From Borrelia sp. A-FGy1 (GTDB lineage Bacteria; Spirochaetota; Spirochaetia; Borreliales; Borreliaceae): DNA of 64,000 nt. Under the pieces are notes generated by a model. That model saw only the letters and a program-made list of their open reading frames with translations. It was not told where the DNA came from and searched no databases. Within the stretch, counting starts at the first letter, position 1, and each line of letters opens with the position of its first letter. The stretch is from positions 587,582-651,581 of the forward strand of contig NZ_CP043682.1 of the NCBI RefSeq assembly GCF_014084025.1, in the 5' to 3' direction. Positions 28,011 to 38,647 of the stretch are shown piece after piece. The position numbers and the translations under genes were made by a program.

Positions 28011-28123
28011 TTTTTTAAAATTTGTTCCTTTTCGTTGTAATATTTTAATGCTAATGTGATTTATTATATTATAAATTTTTACTAAATAGTTATATTTTCA
28101 TTAAAAATGATATGAGGAGTAAT

Positions 28124-29173
28124 ATGAGTTCTTTTAATTTTAAAGATTATGTATTTAGTAGAGCAAGAGAAAGTGTTATAAAAAATGGGAATAGGGCTAG
28201 CATAGTTTTTCCTGAGAGTAGTGATATTAGAATTCTAAAGGCAGCGATTGAAGTATTAAGAGAGAGAATAGCAGGATTTGTAGTTCTTATTGGACAAAGA
28301 GATGGGATTTTGAAAAGTTTAAGAAAACTTATAGGATCTGAAGATAGTATTTTAGAAATGATAAGAGTGATAGATCCTAATTCTTTTGAAGATTTAAGTA
28401 GATATTTAGATGAATATTTTATTTTAAGACAAAATAAAGGAGTGGCTTTAAGCAAAGCTAGAGTTGAAATTTTAAATGAAATTGTTTTTTCTATGATGAT
28501 GGTAAGATTAGGTGAAGTTAAGACTTGTGTTTGTGGCTCTTTGTCATCTTCGAGCAAGGTATTAAGAATTGCATTGACTGTTCTTCCCAAGTTTAGGGAT
28601 ACTAAAATTGTATCGTCTTTTATGCTTATGGATACTTATAGCAGTTATGGCATGAATAACAGTACTTATTTTGGACATGAGGGCATTTTACTTTTTGCTG
28701 ATTGTGCTGTAGTTATTAACCCCACTTGTGTAGAACTTGCAGAAATTGCAATACAAAGTGCACATTCTTTTAAGAATATTTTTTGCGTAGAGCCAAGAGT
28801 GGCTCTGTTAAGTTTTTCTACAAAAGGATCAGCCTATTCAATAGAAGTTGAAAAGGTTCAATGTGCTTTAGAGATTGTTAAAAGTAAATATAAAGACTTG
28901 ATTATTGATGGAGAATTACAACTTGATGCAGCTTTAATTAAAAGCATTGCCGATAAAAAGTGCGTTAATTCTTTAGTTGCTGGTGCTGCAAATGTGTTGA
29001 TTTTCCCTAGTTTGGAGGCTGGAAATATTGGGTATAAGCTTGTTGAAAGATTAGCTTTTGCTAAAGCCTATGGGCCTTTCTTGCAGGGATTTGAAATGAA
29101 TATTAGTGATCTTTCAAGGGGATGTTCTGTAGATGATATTGTATTAACAAGTGCCCTCATGATAAGTAGTTAA
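28124..29173 (+). CDS. pta: Phosphate acetyltransferase
   Basis: Pta interconverts acetyl-phosphate and acetyl-CoA. In Borrelia it supplies acetyl-CoA to the mevalonate pathway and controls acetyl-phosphate. The protein is about 349 residues, the short form without the N-terminal regulatory domain. Recognisable stretches are RASIVFPESSDIRILKAA, VCGSLSSSSKVLR, MLMDTYSSYG, LIIDGELQLDAALIKSIA and NVLIFPSLEAGNIGYKL. I chose ATG 28124 because GAGGAG lies just upstream; ATG 28112 is in frame but precedes that site. The last 30 bases overlap the 3' end of the opposite-strand rsmA. Confidence 0.94.
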   Translation: MSSFNFKDYVFSRARESVIKNGNRASIVFPESSDIRILKAAIEVLRERIAGFVVLIGQRDGILKSLRKLIGSEDSILEMIRVIDPNSFEDLSRYLDEYFILRQNKGVALSKARVEILNEIVFSMMMVRLGEVKTCVCGSLSSSSKVLRIALTVLPKFRDTKIVSSFMLMDTYSSYGMNNSTYFGHEGILLFADCAVVINPTCVELAEIAIQSAHSFKNIFCVEPRVALLSFSTKGSAYSIEVEKVQCALEIVKSKYKDLIIDGELQLDAALIKSIADKKCVNSLVAGAANVLIFPSLEAGNIGYKLVERLAFAKAYGPFLQGFEMNISDLSRGCSVDDIVLTSALMISS

Positions 29174-29980
29174 TTTATTTGAAATTTCAATAAATTCTTC
29201 AACGGAAATCTCTTCTGGTCTTTTATCTAGAAAATTTGTTAAAAATTCTTCTTTAAGGATTTTTTCACTTTTAACTAAATTGATAATTGTATTTTTAAGT
29301 TTTTTTCTACGGCTTGTAAATACTGTTCTCACTAATTTATTGAATTCTTTAAATTTTTTAATTTCTAGTTCTTTGGGAATAAGCTTAATAGTGCTAGATT
29401 TTACTTTGGGAATTGGATAGAAATTATTCTTATCAATGTCCATGATTTTAGTTACATTAAAATGTGACTGGACTAAAACTGTGAATGAAGAGTAGGTTTT
29501 GGTGCCATTCTTTGTAAGCATTCTATCTGCTAGTTCTTTTTGAACTGTAAATACCATTTGATTTAAAATTTTGTCTTCAATAAGCTTATATATTACTTTT
29601 GATGCAATGTTATAAGGTAGATTTGAAAATATTTTACTAACACTTTTTTTTTCTTCTTTATATGTTTTTAAGAAGTCACCTTCTATTAATTTGAAATTTT
29701 TAAATTTTTTAAAATATTCGTTTAAAATTTCTGAGTATTTTTTATCAATTTCGAAAGCAGTTAGAAAATTTGTTTTTTTAAGTAAAAGAATTGTCATTGC
29801 ACCAAGGCCTGGGCCTATTTCCCAGATTGTTTCATTTTCTTTTATATCAAGTGCATCTACTATTTTTTCTCTTATGTATTCATTAATTAAATAATTCTGT
29901 CCCCATATTTTTCTTGGAGCTATATTTTTTCTATCAAGTTCAGTTTTTATGCTGTTTATGCTGTTATAATTTATGGCCAT
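29144..29980 (-). CDS. rsmA: 16S rRNA dimethyladenosine transferase RsmA (KsgA)
   Basis: RsmA dimethylates two adjacent adenines near the 3' end of 16S rRNA using SAM. The order of motifs is IAPRKIWGQNYLIN, then IWEIGPGLGAMTILLL (SAM binding), FEIDKKYSEIL, the catalytic IFSNLPYNIASKVI, and VQKELADRM. I place the start at ATG 29980 (MAINYNSINSIK), which gives the family's usual N-terminus. An ATG at 29998 would add six hydrophobic residues. Neither has a clear ribosome site. The C-terminus runs a few residues (HEGTC) past the end I recall for B31 and so overlaps the pta coding end by 30 bases. Confidence 0.93.
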   Translation of the reverse strand: MAINYNSINSIKTELDRKNIAPRKIWGQNYLINEYIREKIVDALDIKENETIWEIGPGLGAMTILLLKKTNFLTAFEIDKKYSEILNEYFKKFKNFKLIEGDFLKTYKEEKKSVSKIFSNLPYNIASKVIYKLIEDKILNQMVFTVQKELADRMLTKNGTKTYSSFTVLVQSHFNVTKIMDIDKNNFYPIPKVKSSTIKLIPKELEIKKFKEFNKLVRTVFTSRRKKLKNTIINLVKSEKILKEEFLTNFLDKRPEEISVEEFIEISNKLTTYHEGTC

Positions 29981-31196
29981 AGATACTAATAATAACATAT
30001 AGAGCAGTCTAAGAACGATTAATTTTTTATATCTTTCTTTTTAACTTTTAGTTTAAAGATTATGTAAAAGTTACTAACATGCTTAAAAATAGAAATATGT
30101 CTATGTTGGTATTTTGAATGGTAGCAAATTTTCTAATACAAAAAGTACTGTTTCTTTTGTTACCTTAAAAATATAAATATTTATTGGGCCAAATAATAAA
30201 AATAGATATATGTATTAAATTTATAAAAAATAAGCTTGATGTTTTTATTATTAATAATATTATAAAGGGTAACTATTAGATTTGAAAAGATTGATATTAA
30301 CAGAAGATTGAAACTTTAGTATAAGTAAGATGAGTTTTTCTAATTTAAATTGAAAATATTATAAAAATCGAAGATATAATCTCATTTAAGTTATATCTTT
30401 ATTTAAGAAGTAAAAGAGAAATTTATATGTCAAATACATTAAATTAAGATAATTTGAATCCTGCTGAATTTATTGTTTGTGGTAAAATTATAGCTTAATT
30501 ATTAAATTAATATGCAATGTTCTTAGTAAATTAATTTATAGAGCATAAGTATTTCTATCATGATAGGCTCTTTAGGATAGGGGGCAGCGAGCATTCTGTT
30601 AAAGTTAGATAATTGAGAATAATTATATTTAAAACTAGTGATTTTAGTGTTTGATTTATTTTATTTAGTAGATCACATTTAAAAAATGTGAATAAAGCGT
30701 TATTAGATTAAAAATTGTTTAATAAATTATCATATTGTTTTCTTTTTTCTCTGATTTTTGTTATTATCGATCTTTTAATAAATTGAGTTTTTTGTTTTAA
30801 TATTGATTGTATATTAGATTTTATATTTAATTTTAATATTCTTGAATATGGATTTAGTTATTCTATAAATTCATATATTGATTGAATTTTGGTTTTCAAA
30901 TATATTAGCATATAAGTAATGTTTTTGTTTTTATGGATAATTATCAAGCTTTTAAAGCTTAGGCTGGTCTTAAAGATTAATAGTTAATTTATTCTAAACA
31001 TAAATATGAATGAGAGGTAAAAATTTTATTAAAAACGTTAATATTAAGTTTAAATTCAAATTTATGATATTTAAATTCAAGTAATATTGCATTAACAGAT
31101 TTAATTCAGTTATAACAAATGATAAAATCACTACAAATCTCTTTTTAAGATTATTTCTTTTTGTATACCAAATGGTTTTATTCAATTAGATAAGAA
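29981..31196. other. About 1.2 kb without an intact gene; probable decayed coding DNA
   Basis: No frame stays open for a convincing gene on either strand. On the plus strand two short stretches look protein-like. One is 30102-30176 (YVGILNGSKFSNTKSTVS and on). The other is 30451-30610, where NLNPAEFIVCGKIIA ends in a stop and is followed, in other frames, by IEHKYFYHDRLF and GGSEHSVKVR. These resemble the scattered fragments seen in the decayed helicase at 52445. By position this would be the BB0591 slot of B31 as I recall it. I could not identify the ancestral family. The rest is featureless AT-rich sequence. Confidence 0.5.
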
Positions 31197-31225
31197 TTGA
31201 CAATATTACATATATATTTAATAAT
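31197..31225 (+). promoter_or_regulatory. Candidate promoter of the CAAX-type protease gene
   Basis: A perfect TTGACA at 31197-31202 is followed after 17 bases by AATAAT (or TAATAA after 16). The expected transcription start falls at about 31231, the ATG itself. No Shine-Dalgarno sequence precedes that ATG, so the message could be leaderless. Confidence 0.4.
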
Positions 31226-31230
31226 TTATT

Positions 31231-31941
31231 ATGAAATTATTAAATAATAAATACCCCATCAGATATGCTATTTTAGAACTTTTTCTAGCTTATATTATTT
31301 GTACTCATATATCTCCTTTTGCTAGCATTGATGAAAATCTTTGGAATTTTAGTGGAAATCATTATGTTTATTGGCTATATAGTACTTTTTTGATTTTTTT
31401 TATCTTACATTTTGCCAAATTAACAAGTACTACTTATTTTAGAGATGAATTTTATATACCTAAATTTAGGTTAGTTTTTATTTGGAAAGCATTTTTAATT
31501 TTTATTAGTCTTGTTATTTTTATTATTTTTTTGTTTTTTATTACTTATTTATGTTTTGAATATTTTTTCTCAAATTCATGGAGGTCTTGGGTTGAGATGG
31601 ATATTGGTAGTTTTAGATGGAATATGGGTAGTAAAGAAACGCTTTATTTGATGGCTATTACTTCTTTTTTTACAGGAGCAGTTGAGGAATTATTGTATAG
31701 ATCTTTTATTATTACTAAACTTAAACAGATGGGATTTAACTCATTTATTTCTACTATTTTTAGCAGTATCATTTTTGCATCTGGACATATTTATTATGGC
31801 TTTATTGGTACATTTGTTACATTCATTCTTGGTTTTATTTTGGCTTTTATTTATTTAAGATATAAAAATGTATACTATGTAAGCTTAGTTCATAGTTTTT
31901 ATAATACTACTGTTAGTATTGTGGCCTTTATGTTAAGTTAG
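31231..31941 (+). CDS. CPBP-family (CAAX/Abi-type) intramembrane metalloprotease
   Basis: The 236-residue protein has about six hydrophobic segments. The active-site motifs of the CPBP (Rce1-like) family are present: the paired glutamates in AVEELLYRSFI, then SSIIFASGHIYYG with the metal-binding His, and VSLVHSFYNTT with the third-motif His. Bacterial members cleave or modify membrane-associated proteins, and some protect against bacteriocins. Substrate unknown. The gene ends 13 bases before the acyl-CoA synthetase gene, which has its own strong GAGGAGG site, so the two are probably co-transcribed. Confidence 0.85.
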   Translation: MKLLNNKYPIRYAILELFLAYIICTHISPFASIDENLWNFSGNHYVYWLYSTFLIFFILHFAKLTSTTYFRDEFYIPKFRLVFIWKAFLIFISLVIFIIFLFFITYLCFEYFFSNSWRSWVEMDIGSFRWNMGSKETLYLMAITSFFTGAVEELLYRSFIITKLKQMGFNSFISTIFSSIIFASGHIYYGFIGTFVTFILGFILAFIYLRYKNVYYVSLVHSFYNTTVSIVAFMLS

Positions 31942-31954
31942 TTGAGGAGGATTT

Positions 31955-33886
31955 ATGCTAGATACTATACCTAAGCGTTTTAATGAAGTTGTCAAACTTT
32001 ATGGTGATCTTGATATTTTTATTTATAGGGATAATGAATCTAAAGATTTTAAGAAGCAGATATATTCTGATTTTTGGGATGAGGTTAAGAGTGTTGCATC
32101 TGGCCTTCTTCATTATGGCATTAAGAGGGGCGAGAAAGTAGCGCTTATTTCTGATTCCAGAAGAGAATGGATTATAATTGATCTTGCTGTTATGAGTTTG
32201 GGATGTATTGATGTCCCAAGAGGTAATGATTCGCCTGAGGATGAATTATTATATATTATTAATCATTCTGAATCTGGTTTTGTCTTTGTTGAGAATGAGA
32301 AACAATTTCAAAAGGTGCTATCTAAAAATCGAGATCTTAGATTTGTTAAACATATTGTTGTTATCGATGATGATAAGCTTTATGAAGAAAAGTTAGGATT
32401 AATTACAGTAACTTCTTATAAGAAATTGTTAAGTGTGGGAGGTGATTACTTGAACAATAATCCTAAGATATTTCATACTGAGCTTGATCAGGGATCGGGC
32501 AATGATCTTGCTACTATAATATACACTTCAGGAACAACTGGGTTTCCAAAAGGTGTTATGCTTCGTCATGAGTCTTTTATTTTTCAAGTAGATAGGATTT
32601 ATGATTATCTTCCATTACTTAAACCAGGAAAAATAATGATATCTATACTACCGCTTTGGCATTCGTTTGAAAGGGCTTGTGAATATATAGTTGCTCTTAA
32701 GGGAATGTCAATTGCTTACTCAAAGCCTATTGGACCAATTTTACTTAAAGATTTTGCAGCTTTAAATCCTCATGCAGTTATTTCTGTTCCAAGAATTTGG
32801 GAAGGAATAAGGATTGGTGTTATTAAAAAGGTGTCGGAGTCTCTTGTAAAGAGAGTTTTATTTAGCGTTTTTCTGAGGATTGGAATTATTTATGTAAAGC
32901 TTAAAGAGAAATTTTTGGACCTTGTTCCTGCATATAGGAAATCAAATTTATTGGTTTCTTTTTTTATGAAATTTATTTTTCTTTTAGGATTAATTTTGAT
33001 ATTTCCTTTTAAATTTTTAGGGGATCTTTTAGTTTTTAAAAAAATTAGGAAAGCGCTTGGGAAAAGGTTTGAATTTGGTATATCTGGTGGAGGAGCTTTA
33101 GTAGAATATGTAGATTATTTTTTTAAAGCAGTTGGTATTATGGTTCTTGAAGGATATGGTCTTACAGAAACAGGTCCTGTTTTAAGTGTTAGGCGTTTAA
33201 ATCGTCCCATTGCTAGAACAGTTGGGCCTTTCCTTCCGGATATTGAATATAGAGTAGTTGACAGTAATGACAATTCTTTGTTGCCTGGTGAGAAGGGTGA
33301 GCTTTGGATAAAATCATCTCAAGTTATGAGTGGCTATTTTAAAAATGAACTTGTTACAAAAGATGTTTTAACGAAAGAAGGATGGCTTAAAACAGGTGAT
33401 TTGGTTCGTGTAACAATTGGTCATGAAATTTCAATTGTTGGTAGAAGTAAGGATACAATTGTATTAAGAGGTGGAGAAAATATTGAGCCTGAACCTATTG
33501 AAAGAGCTTTATCAAAATCTTTGCTTATTGAGAATGTTATGATTGTTGGGCAAGACCAGAAGTTCTTAGGAGCAATTATTGTGCCTAATTTTGAATCACT
33601 TGAAAAGTGGACAAACTCTAATGGAAAAATTTTTTCTTCGAGAGATGATTTATTATCTAGTGAAGTCGTTAACAAGCTTTATTCTAAATGTATTTCAGAT
33701 ATAGTTAACCCTAAGTCTGGTTTTAAGAATTACGAGAGAATAGTGGGATTCGTTTTGTTAAAAGATTCTTTTGTTATTGGTGAAGAACTTACTAATACTC
33801 TTAAGCTTAAGAGATATTATATAATGGAAAAGTATCATAAAAAGATAATGTCAATATTTAGTAAGGATGATTTTGAACTAATGTGA
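31955..33886 (+). CDS. Long-chain acyl-CoA synthetase (AMP-binding enzyme)
   Basis: The 643-residue ANL-superfamily enzyme activates fatty acids with ATP and CoA. The P-loop TIIYTSGTTGFPKGVMLR lies near residue 188-206. ISGGGALVEY, EGYGLTETGPVLSVRR, the ADP-type GWLKTGDLV and RGGENIEPEPIE complete the set. A hydrophobic stretch near 335-355 (FIFLLGLILIFPFKFLGDLL) is typical of the FAA1/FadD15-like branch and may give membrane contact. Borrelia cannot make fatty acids, so this enzyme likely activates host-derived ones for phospholipid synthesis. The ATG follows GAGGAGG. It converges on argS with a 22-base gap. It matches BB0593 (recalled). Confidence 0.92.
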   Translation: MLDTIPKRFNEVVKLYGDLDIFIYRDNESKDFKKQIYSDFWDEVKSVASGLLHYGIKRGEKVALISDSRREWIIIDLAVMSLGCIDVPRGNDSPEDELLYIINHSESGFVFVENEKQFQKVLSKNRDLRFVKHIVVIDDDKLYEEKLGLITVTSYKKLLSVGGDYLNNNPKIFHTELDQGSGNDLATIIYTSGTTGFPKGVMLRHESFIFQVDRIYDYLPLLKPGKIMISILPLWHSFERACEYIVALKGMSIAYSKPIGPILLKDFAALNPHAVISVPRIWEGIRIGVIKKVSESLVKRVLFSVFLRIGIIYVKLKEKFLDLVPAYRKSNLLVSFFMKFIFLLGLILIFPFKFLGDLLVFKKIRKALGKRFEFGISGGGALVEYVDYFFKAVGIMVLEGYGLTETGPVLSVRRLNRPIARTVGPFLPDIEYRVVDSNDNSLLPGEKGELWIKSSQVMSGYFKNELVTKDVLTKEGWLKTGDLVRVTIGHEISIVGRSKDTIVLRGGENIEPEPIERALSKSLLIENVMIVGQDQKFLGAIIVPNFESLEKWTNSNGKIFSSRDDLLSSEVVNKLYSKCISDIVNPKSGFKNYERIVGFVLLKDSFVIGEELTNTLKLKRYYIMEKYHKKIMSIFSKDDFELM

Positions 33887-33908
33887 TCTATACTTAAGCT
33901 TGTTAATT

Positions 33909-35681
33909 TTACATCTTTTTCATATAAGGAATATTTAGTAAATTCATGCAGTTTTTAATTGTTTGTAAAACAATTTCGGATAATTTTATTCTTGAATTTG
34001 TAAGTTCAAGGTTTCTTGTATCTATTATTTTTGTTTCTTGATAATATGTGCTGAAACTTTTTGCAAGTGAGTAAGAGTATTGAGTTAGTAATGAGGGATT
34101 TAATTCTTTTGTAGCTTTAATTATGTGCTCTTCAAACTCGGAAATAATTTTAATTATTTCCCATTCTTTTTCCTGCTTTAATAAATTTAGATTGATACTT
34201 TCTTTGGGTAATTTTAATTTGTTATACTTTTCAAGTATGCTATTAATTCTTGCCCCTACATATTGAATATAGGGCCCTGAATTGCCAATAAATGATAAGC
34301 TTTCTTCTTTATTAAATAATATATCTTTATATCTTGTTGTTTTTAGTAAATAATAGTGAATAGCTCCTATTGATATATCTAGAGCAGTTTTTTGAATATC
34401 TTGTATTTGAATATCTTTCTCATTTGTAGCTCTTTTTTTTATTTCTATTATAGTTGATTTTACTAAATCATTAATTAAGTGATCAGCATCAATGAAATTG
34501 CCTTCTCTTGATTTCATTTTACCTTCGGGTAAATTTACCATTCCATAAGATAAATGTATTAAATTATTTTCTTTTGTAATGCCTAGCTTATCTGCAATAA
34601 AAAATAAACTTTTAAAGTGATAAATTTGTTCACTTCCAACAACATAAATCATTTCATCAAAGTTATATTCATTTTTCCTAGTTATTATATTCCCTAAATC
34701 CTGAGTAAGATAAATAGATGTTCCATTTGCTCTTAATAGAACTTTTTCTTTAAATTTTTTATTTTCATTTTCATTTTCTTCTGAAGGTATTTTTATGCAT
34801 ATTGCTCCATCTTCTCTTTTATAACATAACCCGTTTTCTAATCCTTTAAGTACAATATTGCGACCAATTTCAAATGTTTCACTTTCAAGATAAATTTTAT
34901 CGAATGTAATGTTTGTAAGATTATAAGTTTCTTTTATTCCTTCAATTGACCATTTGTTAAGCTTTTCCCAGAGTTTGACTGTTTCTATATCCCCTTCTTC
35001 CCATTTACATAGTAATTTTTGTATTTCTTCTTCTGCTTCTATGGCATTTTCTTTTGCATATTCATTGTACTTCACATAGAAATCACCTATTAGATGGTCC
35101 CCCTTTTTACAAGAAGACTCAGGCGTTATATTGTTTCCAAATTTTTTGTAAGCAAGCATGGATTTGCAAATATGAACACCTCTATCATTTATTAAATTTA
35201 TTTTTATTATATTTCCACCGGAAGCTTTTAATATTCTTGATAAACTTTCTCCAATAATGTCATTCCTGAGATGCCCTACATGCAGTGGCTTATTTGTGTT
35301 TGGGGCTGAAAATTCTATTACTATTTTTTTATTTTTAAGGAAATTATTTGTTCCGTATTTTTCCTTTTCTTTTTTGACTTTATTAATTGTATCTCGGATA
35401 AATTCCTTTCTCTTGATTTTAATGTTTAAGTAAGGTCCCATTGGTTTAGTTTCATATTTCAATCCTATCTCTTTTACTATTTCTTCTGAAATAACAGATG
35501 GGCTAAGCCCTAATATTTTACTAAATTCAAATATTAAGATTGACAAATCTCCTAAAGAGCTATTTGGAGGTTTTTGGATTATTGTAGTTATTTTTTTTAA
35601 TTTAATATTTTTTTTTAATGCAAGTCTATTTATTGTTTTAGTAATTTTATTTTCTAAATCTTTTTTTATTTTACTGATCAT
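33909..35681 (-). CDS. argS: Arginyl-tRNA synthetase
   Basis: The 590-residue class I synthetase charges tRNA-Arg. It has the N-terminal Add1 domain, the HIGH box in [17 protein letters not shown] near 125-141, and the lysine-containing loop [14 protein letters not shown] in place of KMSKS. A DALR anticodon-binding domain follows ([15 protein letters not shown] onward). The first codons overlap the 3' end of the upstream membrane-protein gene by 11 bases, so the two are translationally linked. It is convergent with the acyl-CoA synthetase. A tRNA-Arg(TCG) gene lies at 55521. Confidence 0.96.
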   Translation of the reverse strand: MISKIKKDLENKITKTINRLALKKNIKLKKITTIIQKPPNSSLGDLSILIFEFSKILGLSPSVISEEIVKEIGLKYETKPMGPYLNIKIKRKEFIRDTINKVKKEKEKYGTNNFLKNKKIVIEFSAPNTNKPLHVGHLRNDIIGESLSRILKASGGNIIKINLINDRGVHICKSMLAYKKFGNNITPESSCKKGDHLIGDFYVKYNEYAKENAIEAEEEIQKLLCKWEEGDIETVKLWEKLNKWSIEGIKETYNLTNITFDKIYLESETFEIGRNIVLKGLENGLCYKREDGAICIKIPSEENENENKKFKEKVLLRANGTSIYLTQDLGNIITRKNEYNFDEMIYVVGSEQIYHFKSLFFIADKLGITKENNLIHLSYGMVNLPEGKMKSREGNFIDADHLINDLVKSTIIEIKKRATNEKDIQIQDIQKTALDISIGAIHYYLLKTTRYKDILFNKEESLSFIGNSGPYIQYVGARINSILEKYNKLKLPKESINLNLLKQEKEWEIIKIISEFEEHIIKATKELNPSLLTQYSYSLAKSFSTYYQETKIIDTRNLELTNSRIKLSEIVLQTIKNCMNLLNIPYMKKM

Positions 35682-36264
35682 TCTTTTTCCCTTTTTTATT
35701 TATTAATGTGTTAATCAATAAAAAGATTAAAGATGCTACTAAGAAAACATTTGAGCTATAAGTTGGTATTTTATTTATGCTAAGTTCTTTAATTATTGGT
35801 ATTTTTATATTGAAAAACTTTAAATTTCCAGTATTTATTATTTCTCTAAAGAGTGAAATTATTGAGCTTAAAGATATGAATGTTAATATTGGTAGTTTAG
35901 AATATTGTAATATCCTTAAAGGTTCTTTTAAAGTTTTAAAAGGTTCATTTTTGTGAAATGATATTATTATCACTATTAAAATGGGAATTGAAAACTTTAA
36001 ATTGTTATAAATTATAGGGGTTGTATAATACATGAAAAGATAAGTTAAACTAACAATAATTCCTATTATAAATAAGTAAATTCCTAGTATTTGATTTCTT
36101 AGTTCTATTTGGTTAATAATTATTGCTGGTAATAATATACAGATGGATATCCAAATGGATATTATGCTTCCTTCTGGGAAGTTTTTTGTATAAGCAAAAA
36201 TTGGAAAGAGCATTAAATGAGTTTTTAAATATCTTTCTGTAACATAAAATGTTTTTTTTTGCAT
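35671..36264 (-). CDS. Integral membrane protein, unknown; faint NqrD/RnfE resemblance
   Basis: About 197 residues with six hydrophobic segments. I place the start at ATG 36264, which follows AAAGG; an in-frame TTG at 36282 lies before it. The piece [16 protein letters not shown] resembles the REILGSGTLFG motif of NqrD/RnfE membrane subunits, and the six-helix layout is compatible. No other Rnf or Nqr subunit is in the window, however, and the similarity is short. It overlaps argS by 11 bases and follows mcp2 by 20 bases on the same strand. It corresponds to BB0595 by position. Function unknown. Confidence 0.6.
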   Translation of the reverse strand: MQKKTFYVTERYLKTHLMLFPIFAYTKNFPEGSIISIWISICILLPAIIINQIELRNQILGIYLFIIGIIVSLTYLFMYYTTPIIYNNLKFSIPILIVIIISFHKNEPFKTLKEPLRILQYSKLPILTFISLSSIISLFREIINTGNLKFFNIKIPIIKELSINKIPTYSSNVFLVASLIFLLINTLINKKGKKNDQ

Positions 36265-36284
36265 AAATTTTACCTTTAACAATT

Positions 36285-38471
36285 TTATTTTGTCTTAAAT
36301 TGATTTGTATCTGTATTAATATCTACAATATGACTTGTATTTACTTCCCCAAAGGTTTTAATGCTTTCAATTGCTCCTATGAGCTTTTTTATTTCTTCTT
36401 TTAGACTTTTCATTGAATTCGAAACTGTTATGTTAATTTCTTCTAGAACAGAAACAGTATTAATAATCTCTTTATTTCCTCTAAACATTTCATTTGAACC
36501 AATTTTTACTTCATATGTTATTTCTCTCATTGTATTTAAAGCTTTTAAAATTTCCTGACTACCAATTGACTGTTCTTGCATAGTGTGGTTTATTTCTTCT
36601 ATAACTTGAACCACAAGATTTATTGAATCAAATATTTGATTGAAAGCTTTATTTGTAAGTTCAGATGTTTTGACTGTTTTATTGATAGAATCCATGATTT
36701 CATTGATTGATGCTGCAACTGATTCTGATTGTGAAGTAACCTGTTCTGCAAGATCTTTAATTTCTTCTGCAACAATTGCAAATCCCTTTCCAGCTTCACC
36801 AGCGTGAGATGCCTCAATAGCTGCGTTCATTGAAAGTAGGTTTGTTTGACTAGCAATAGATGATATTAGAGCATTTGCTTCTTGAAGTCTTGTTGAATTT
36901 TTATAAATATCTTTAATTTGCATAATAACTTCTTCTTGCTTTTTACGACCGTCGTCTGAAAATATTTTAAGTTCTTCTGTGCTTTTTGCAGCTTTTTGTG
37001 TTATCTCTGTAACAGATTGGATACTTCCTATCATCTCTTCAATAGCAGATGATGATTCTTCAACGCTAGCAGCTTGAGTTTCAATTGAATTATCAAGAGA
37101 TGCAATGTTTTTGGACAAACTTTCTATTGTGTTTGTTGTATTTGAAATAAATTCAACTTGTTTCTCTACTTCTCCTTGTGTCTTTTCTATATATTTATTC
37201 GAATTTGTTATAGTACTATAAGCTTTATTTATTTCATTGAATAACAGATCTCCATTATCTTTTAATAATTTAACTCTATCTTGTAATGAGTTTATTACAT
37301 TCTTTAAATTTTCGACGAAATATCCGAAGTGATTTATTGTAGAACTTATTGAGTCATTCCCCTTTGACTCAATCTTGACTGTCAAATCTCCGTCTTTAAC
37401 TTTTGGAATTACCTCATTTAAATGTTCTATTTTTATTATGATTAATTTTTTGATAATGTTTATCATTATAATAATGAATATTATTACTAGCACTGCTATT
37501 ATTGATATTGACATCAATTTAATTTTGTATAGTTCATTTGAAAATATATTGTTATAGTTCATTTGTATTGCTATATACCAAGATGAAGTTGTGATTCTTG
37601 TTAAAGAGATTATGTTATTGTCATGGTTAGTAATAATATTGCTTTTTTTTCTAGATATTGAATTTATTAATTTATTTGTTATTTTAGGATTATGTTCAAA
37701 TAGGTTATCTATAGATAGTTTGATGTGTTCGAATGTGTCTTCGTTTTGTTCTCCAAATACTTCACCTTGATTATTAATAGCATATATTTTGAAGTAATGA
37801 TAACTGTTATGTTGATTATGTTGATTTAACTTTTCTAGTACAGATCTTTCTAGCAGCATAAATATGGTTTTTCTTAATTGTTTTATGTGTTCTAGTATAT
37901 CTAAATATAGGATTACATATCCAGTATTATAAGTGTTATATATATTTTCTTTGTCTCTTACTGCTATCTTATAAAGTATAGGTATATAGTATTTATTATT
38001 TATTTTTATTAAGTTTTTGTGCAATGCAATTATTTGAGTTTTATTTATAAAATTATCTGATTTAATTTCTTTTAAATTTATCTGGGAGTTGACTCTTTTA
38101 TCATCGCTTGAATACAATACCTTTCCATTTTCATTTACATATTCTATTATCTTTATGTAAGAAGAGGACAAGCTAGAGTTGTTTATATACATTATGCTTT
38201 TAAGATGCTGATTCTTTTGCTTGCTAGATGCATTGTTGTAATTTATGATAAATTCGTCAATCGCTTGTAATGTATTTTTTGTATCATCAACAAAGCTTTT
38301 TGTCATAATATAATTGACAAATTTTGTGAAATTTTTAAGCTCTTTAGTTATTACCTTCTTATATCCGTAATTTAATAGCAAAAAAGTAGTAGCAGCAATA
38401 GTTATTGTGTATATTAATATAGCAATATTAAACTTATAAAAAAGAGTGAAACTAGAATTTTTTCTTTTCAC
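36285..38471 (-). CDS. Transmembrane methyl-accepting chemotaxis protein (mcp2-like)
   Basis: This 728-residue chemoreceptor starts with GTG at 38471 after GCGAGGA. It has an N-terminal membrane span (about 12-32), a large periplasmic region of dCache-like length (about 35-315), a second span ([20 protein letters not shown] near 320-345), a HAMP domain ([20 protein letters not shown]), and a cytoplasmic coiled coil. The signalling tip [20 protein letters not shown] then [20 protein letters not shown] lies near 540-580. It would signal via CheW-CheA and be adjusted by CheB and CheD. It is divergent from the neighbouring mcp at 38648, with about 175 bases of very AT-rich DNA between them. Position fits BB0596. 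Confidence 0.93.
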   Translation of the reverse strand: MKRKNSSFTLFYKFNIAILIYTITIAATTFLLLNYGYKKVITKELKNFTKFVNYIMTKSFVDDTKNTLQAIDEFIINYNNASSKQKNQHLKSIMYINNSSLSSSYIKIIEYVNENGKVLYSSDDKRVNSQINLKEIKSDNFINKTQIIALHKNLIKINNKYYIPILYKIAVRDKENIYNTYNTGYVILYLDILEHIKQLRKTIFMLLERSVLEKLNQHNQHNSYHYFKIYAINNQGEVFGEQNEDTFEHIKLSIDNLFEHNPKITNKLINSISRKKSNIITNHDNNIISLTRITTSSWYIAIQMNYNNIFSNELYKIKLMSISIIAVLVIIFIIIMINIIKKLIIIKIEHLNEVIPKVKDGDLTVKIESKGNDSISSTINHFGYFVENLKNVINSLQDRVKLLKDNGDLLFNEINKAYSTITNSNKYIEKTQGEVEKQVEFISNTTNTIESLSKNIASLDNSIETQAASVEESSSAIEEMIGSIQSVTEITQKAAKSTEELKIFSDDGRKKQEEVIMQIKDIYKNSTRLQEANALISSIASQTNLLSMNAAIEASHAGEAGKGFAIVAEEIKDLAEQVTSQSESVAASINEIMDSINKTVKTSELTNKAFNQIFDSINLVVQVIEEINHTMQEQSIGSQEILKALNTMREITYEVKIGSNEMFRGNKEIINTVSVLEEINITVSNSMKSLKEEIKKLIGAIESIKTFGEVNTSHIVDINTDTNQFKTK

Positions 38472-38647
38472 TTGAATCCTCGCAAAACTTTTTAGAAAAT
38501 ATTATAACCAACTAGTATTATATATGTTTTATTATATAATTATATACATATATTTGAATAATAAAATAATTATTCTTGTTAGTATATTCATATGATGTCT
38601 AATATGTTAGTAAGCTTTGTTTATATAGGTTTAATTTTGGAGAGTTT

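Noticed and set aside
28147-28590. A 147-codon minus-strand open frame inside pta
   Set aside because: It is fully antisense to a confident enzyme gene, has no ribosome site or family resemblance, and arises from codon bias of the plus-strand gene.
30994-31185. A 63-codon minus-strand frame in the gap before the CPBP protease
   Set aside because: It is low-complexity Leu/Asn/Ile sequence with no start signal; it looks like chance in AT-rich DNA.
31231-31941. The CPBP/Abi-type protease as part of a phage defence or bacteriocin island
   Set aside because: Neighbours are housekeeping genes, the next gene is an acyl-CoA synthetase in the same run, and no bacteriocin or toxin gene is present.
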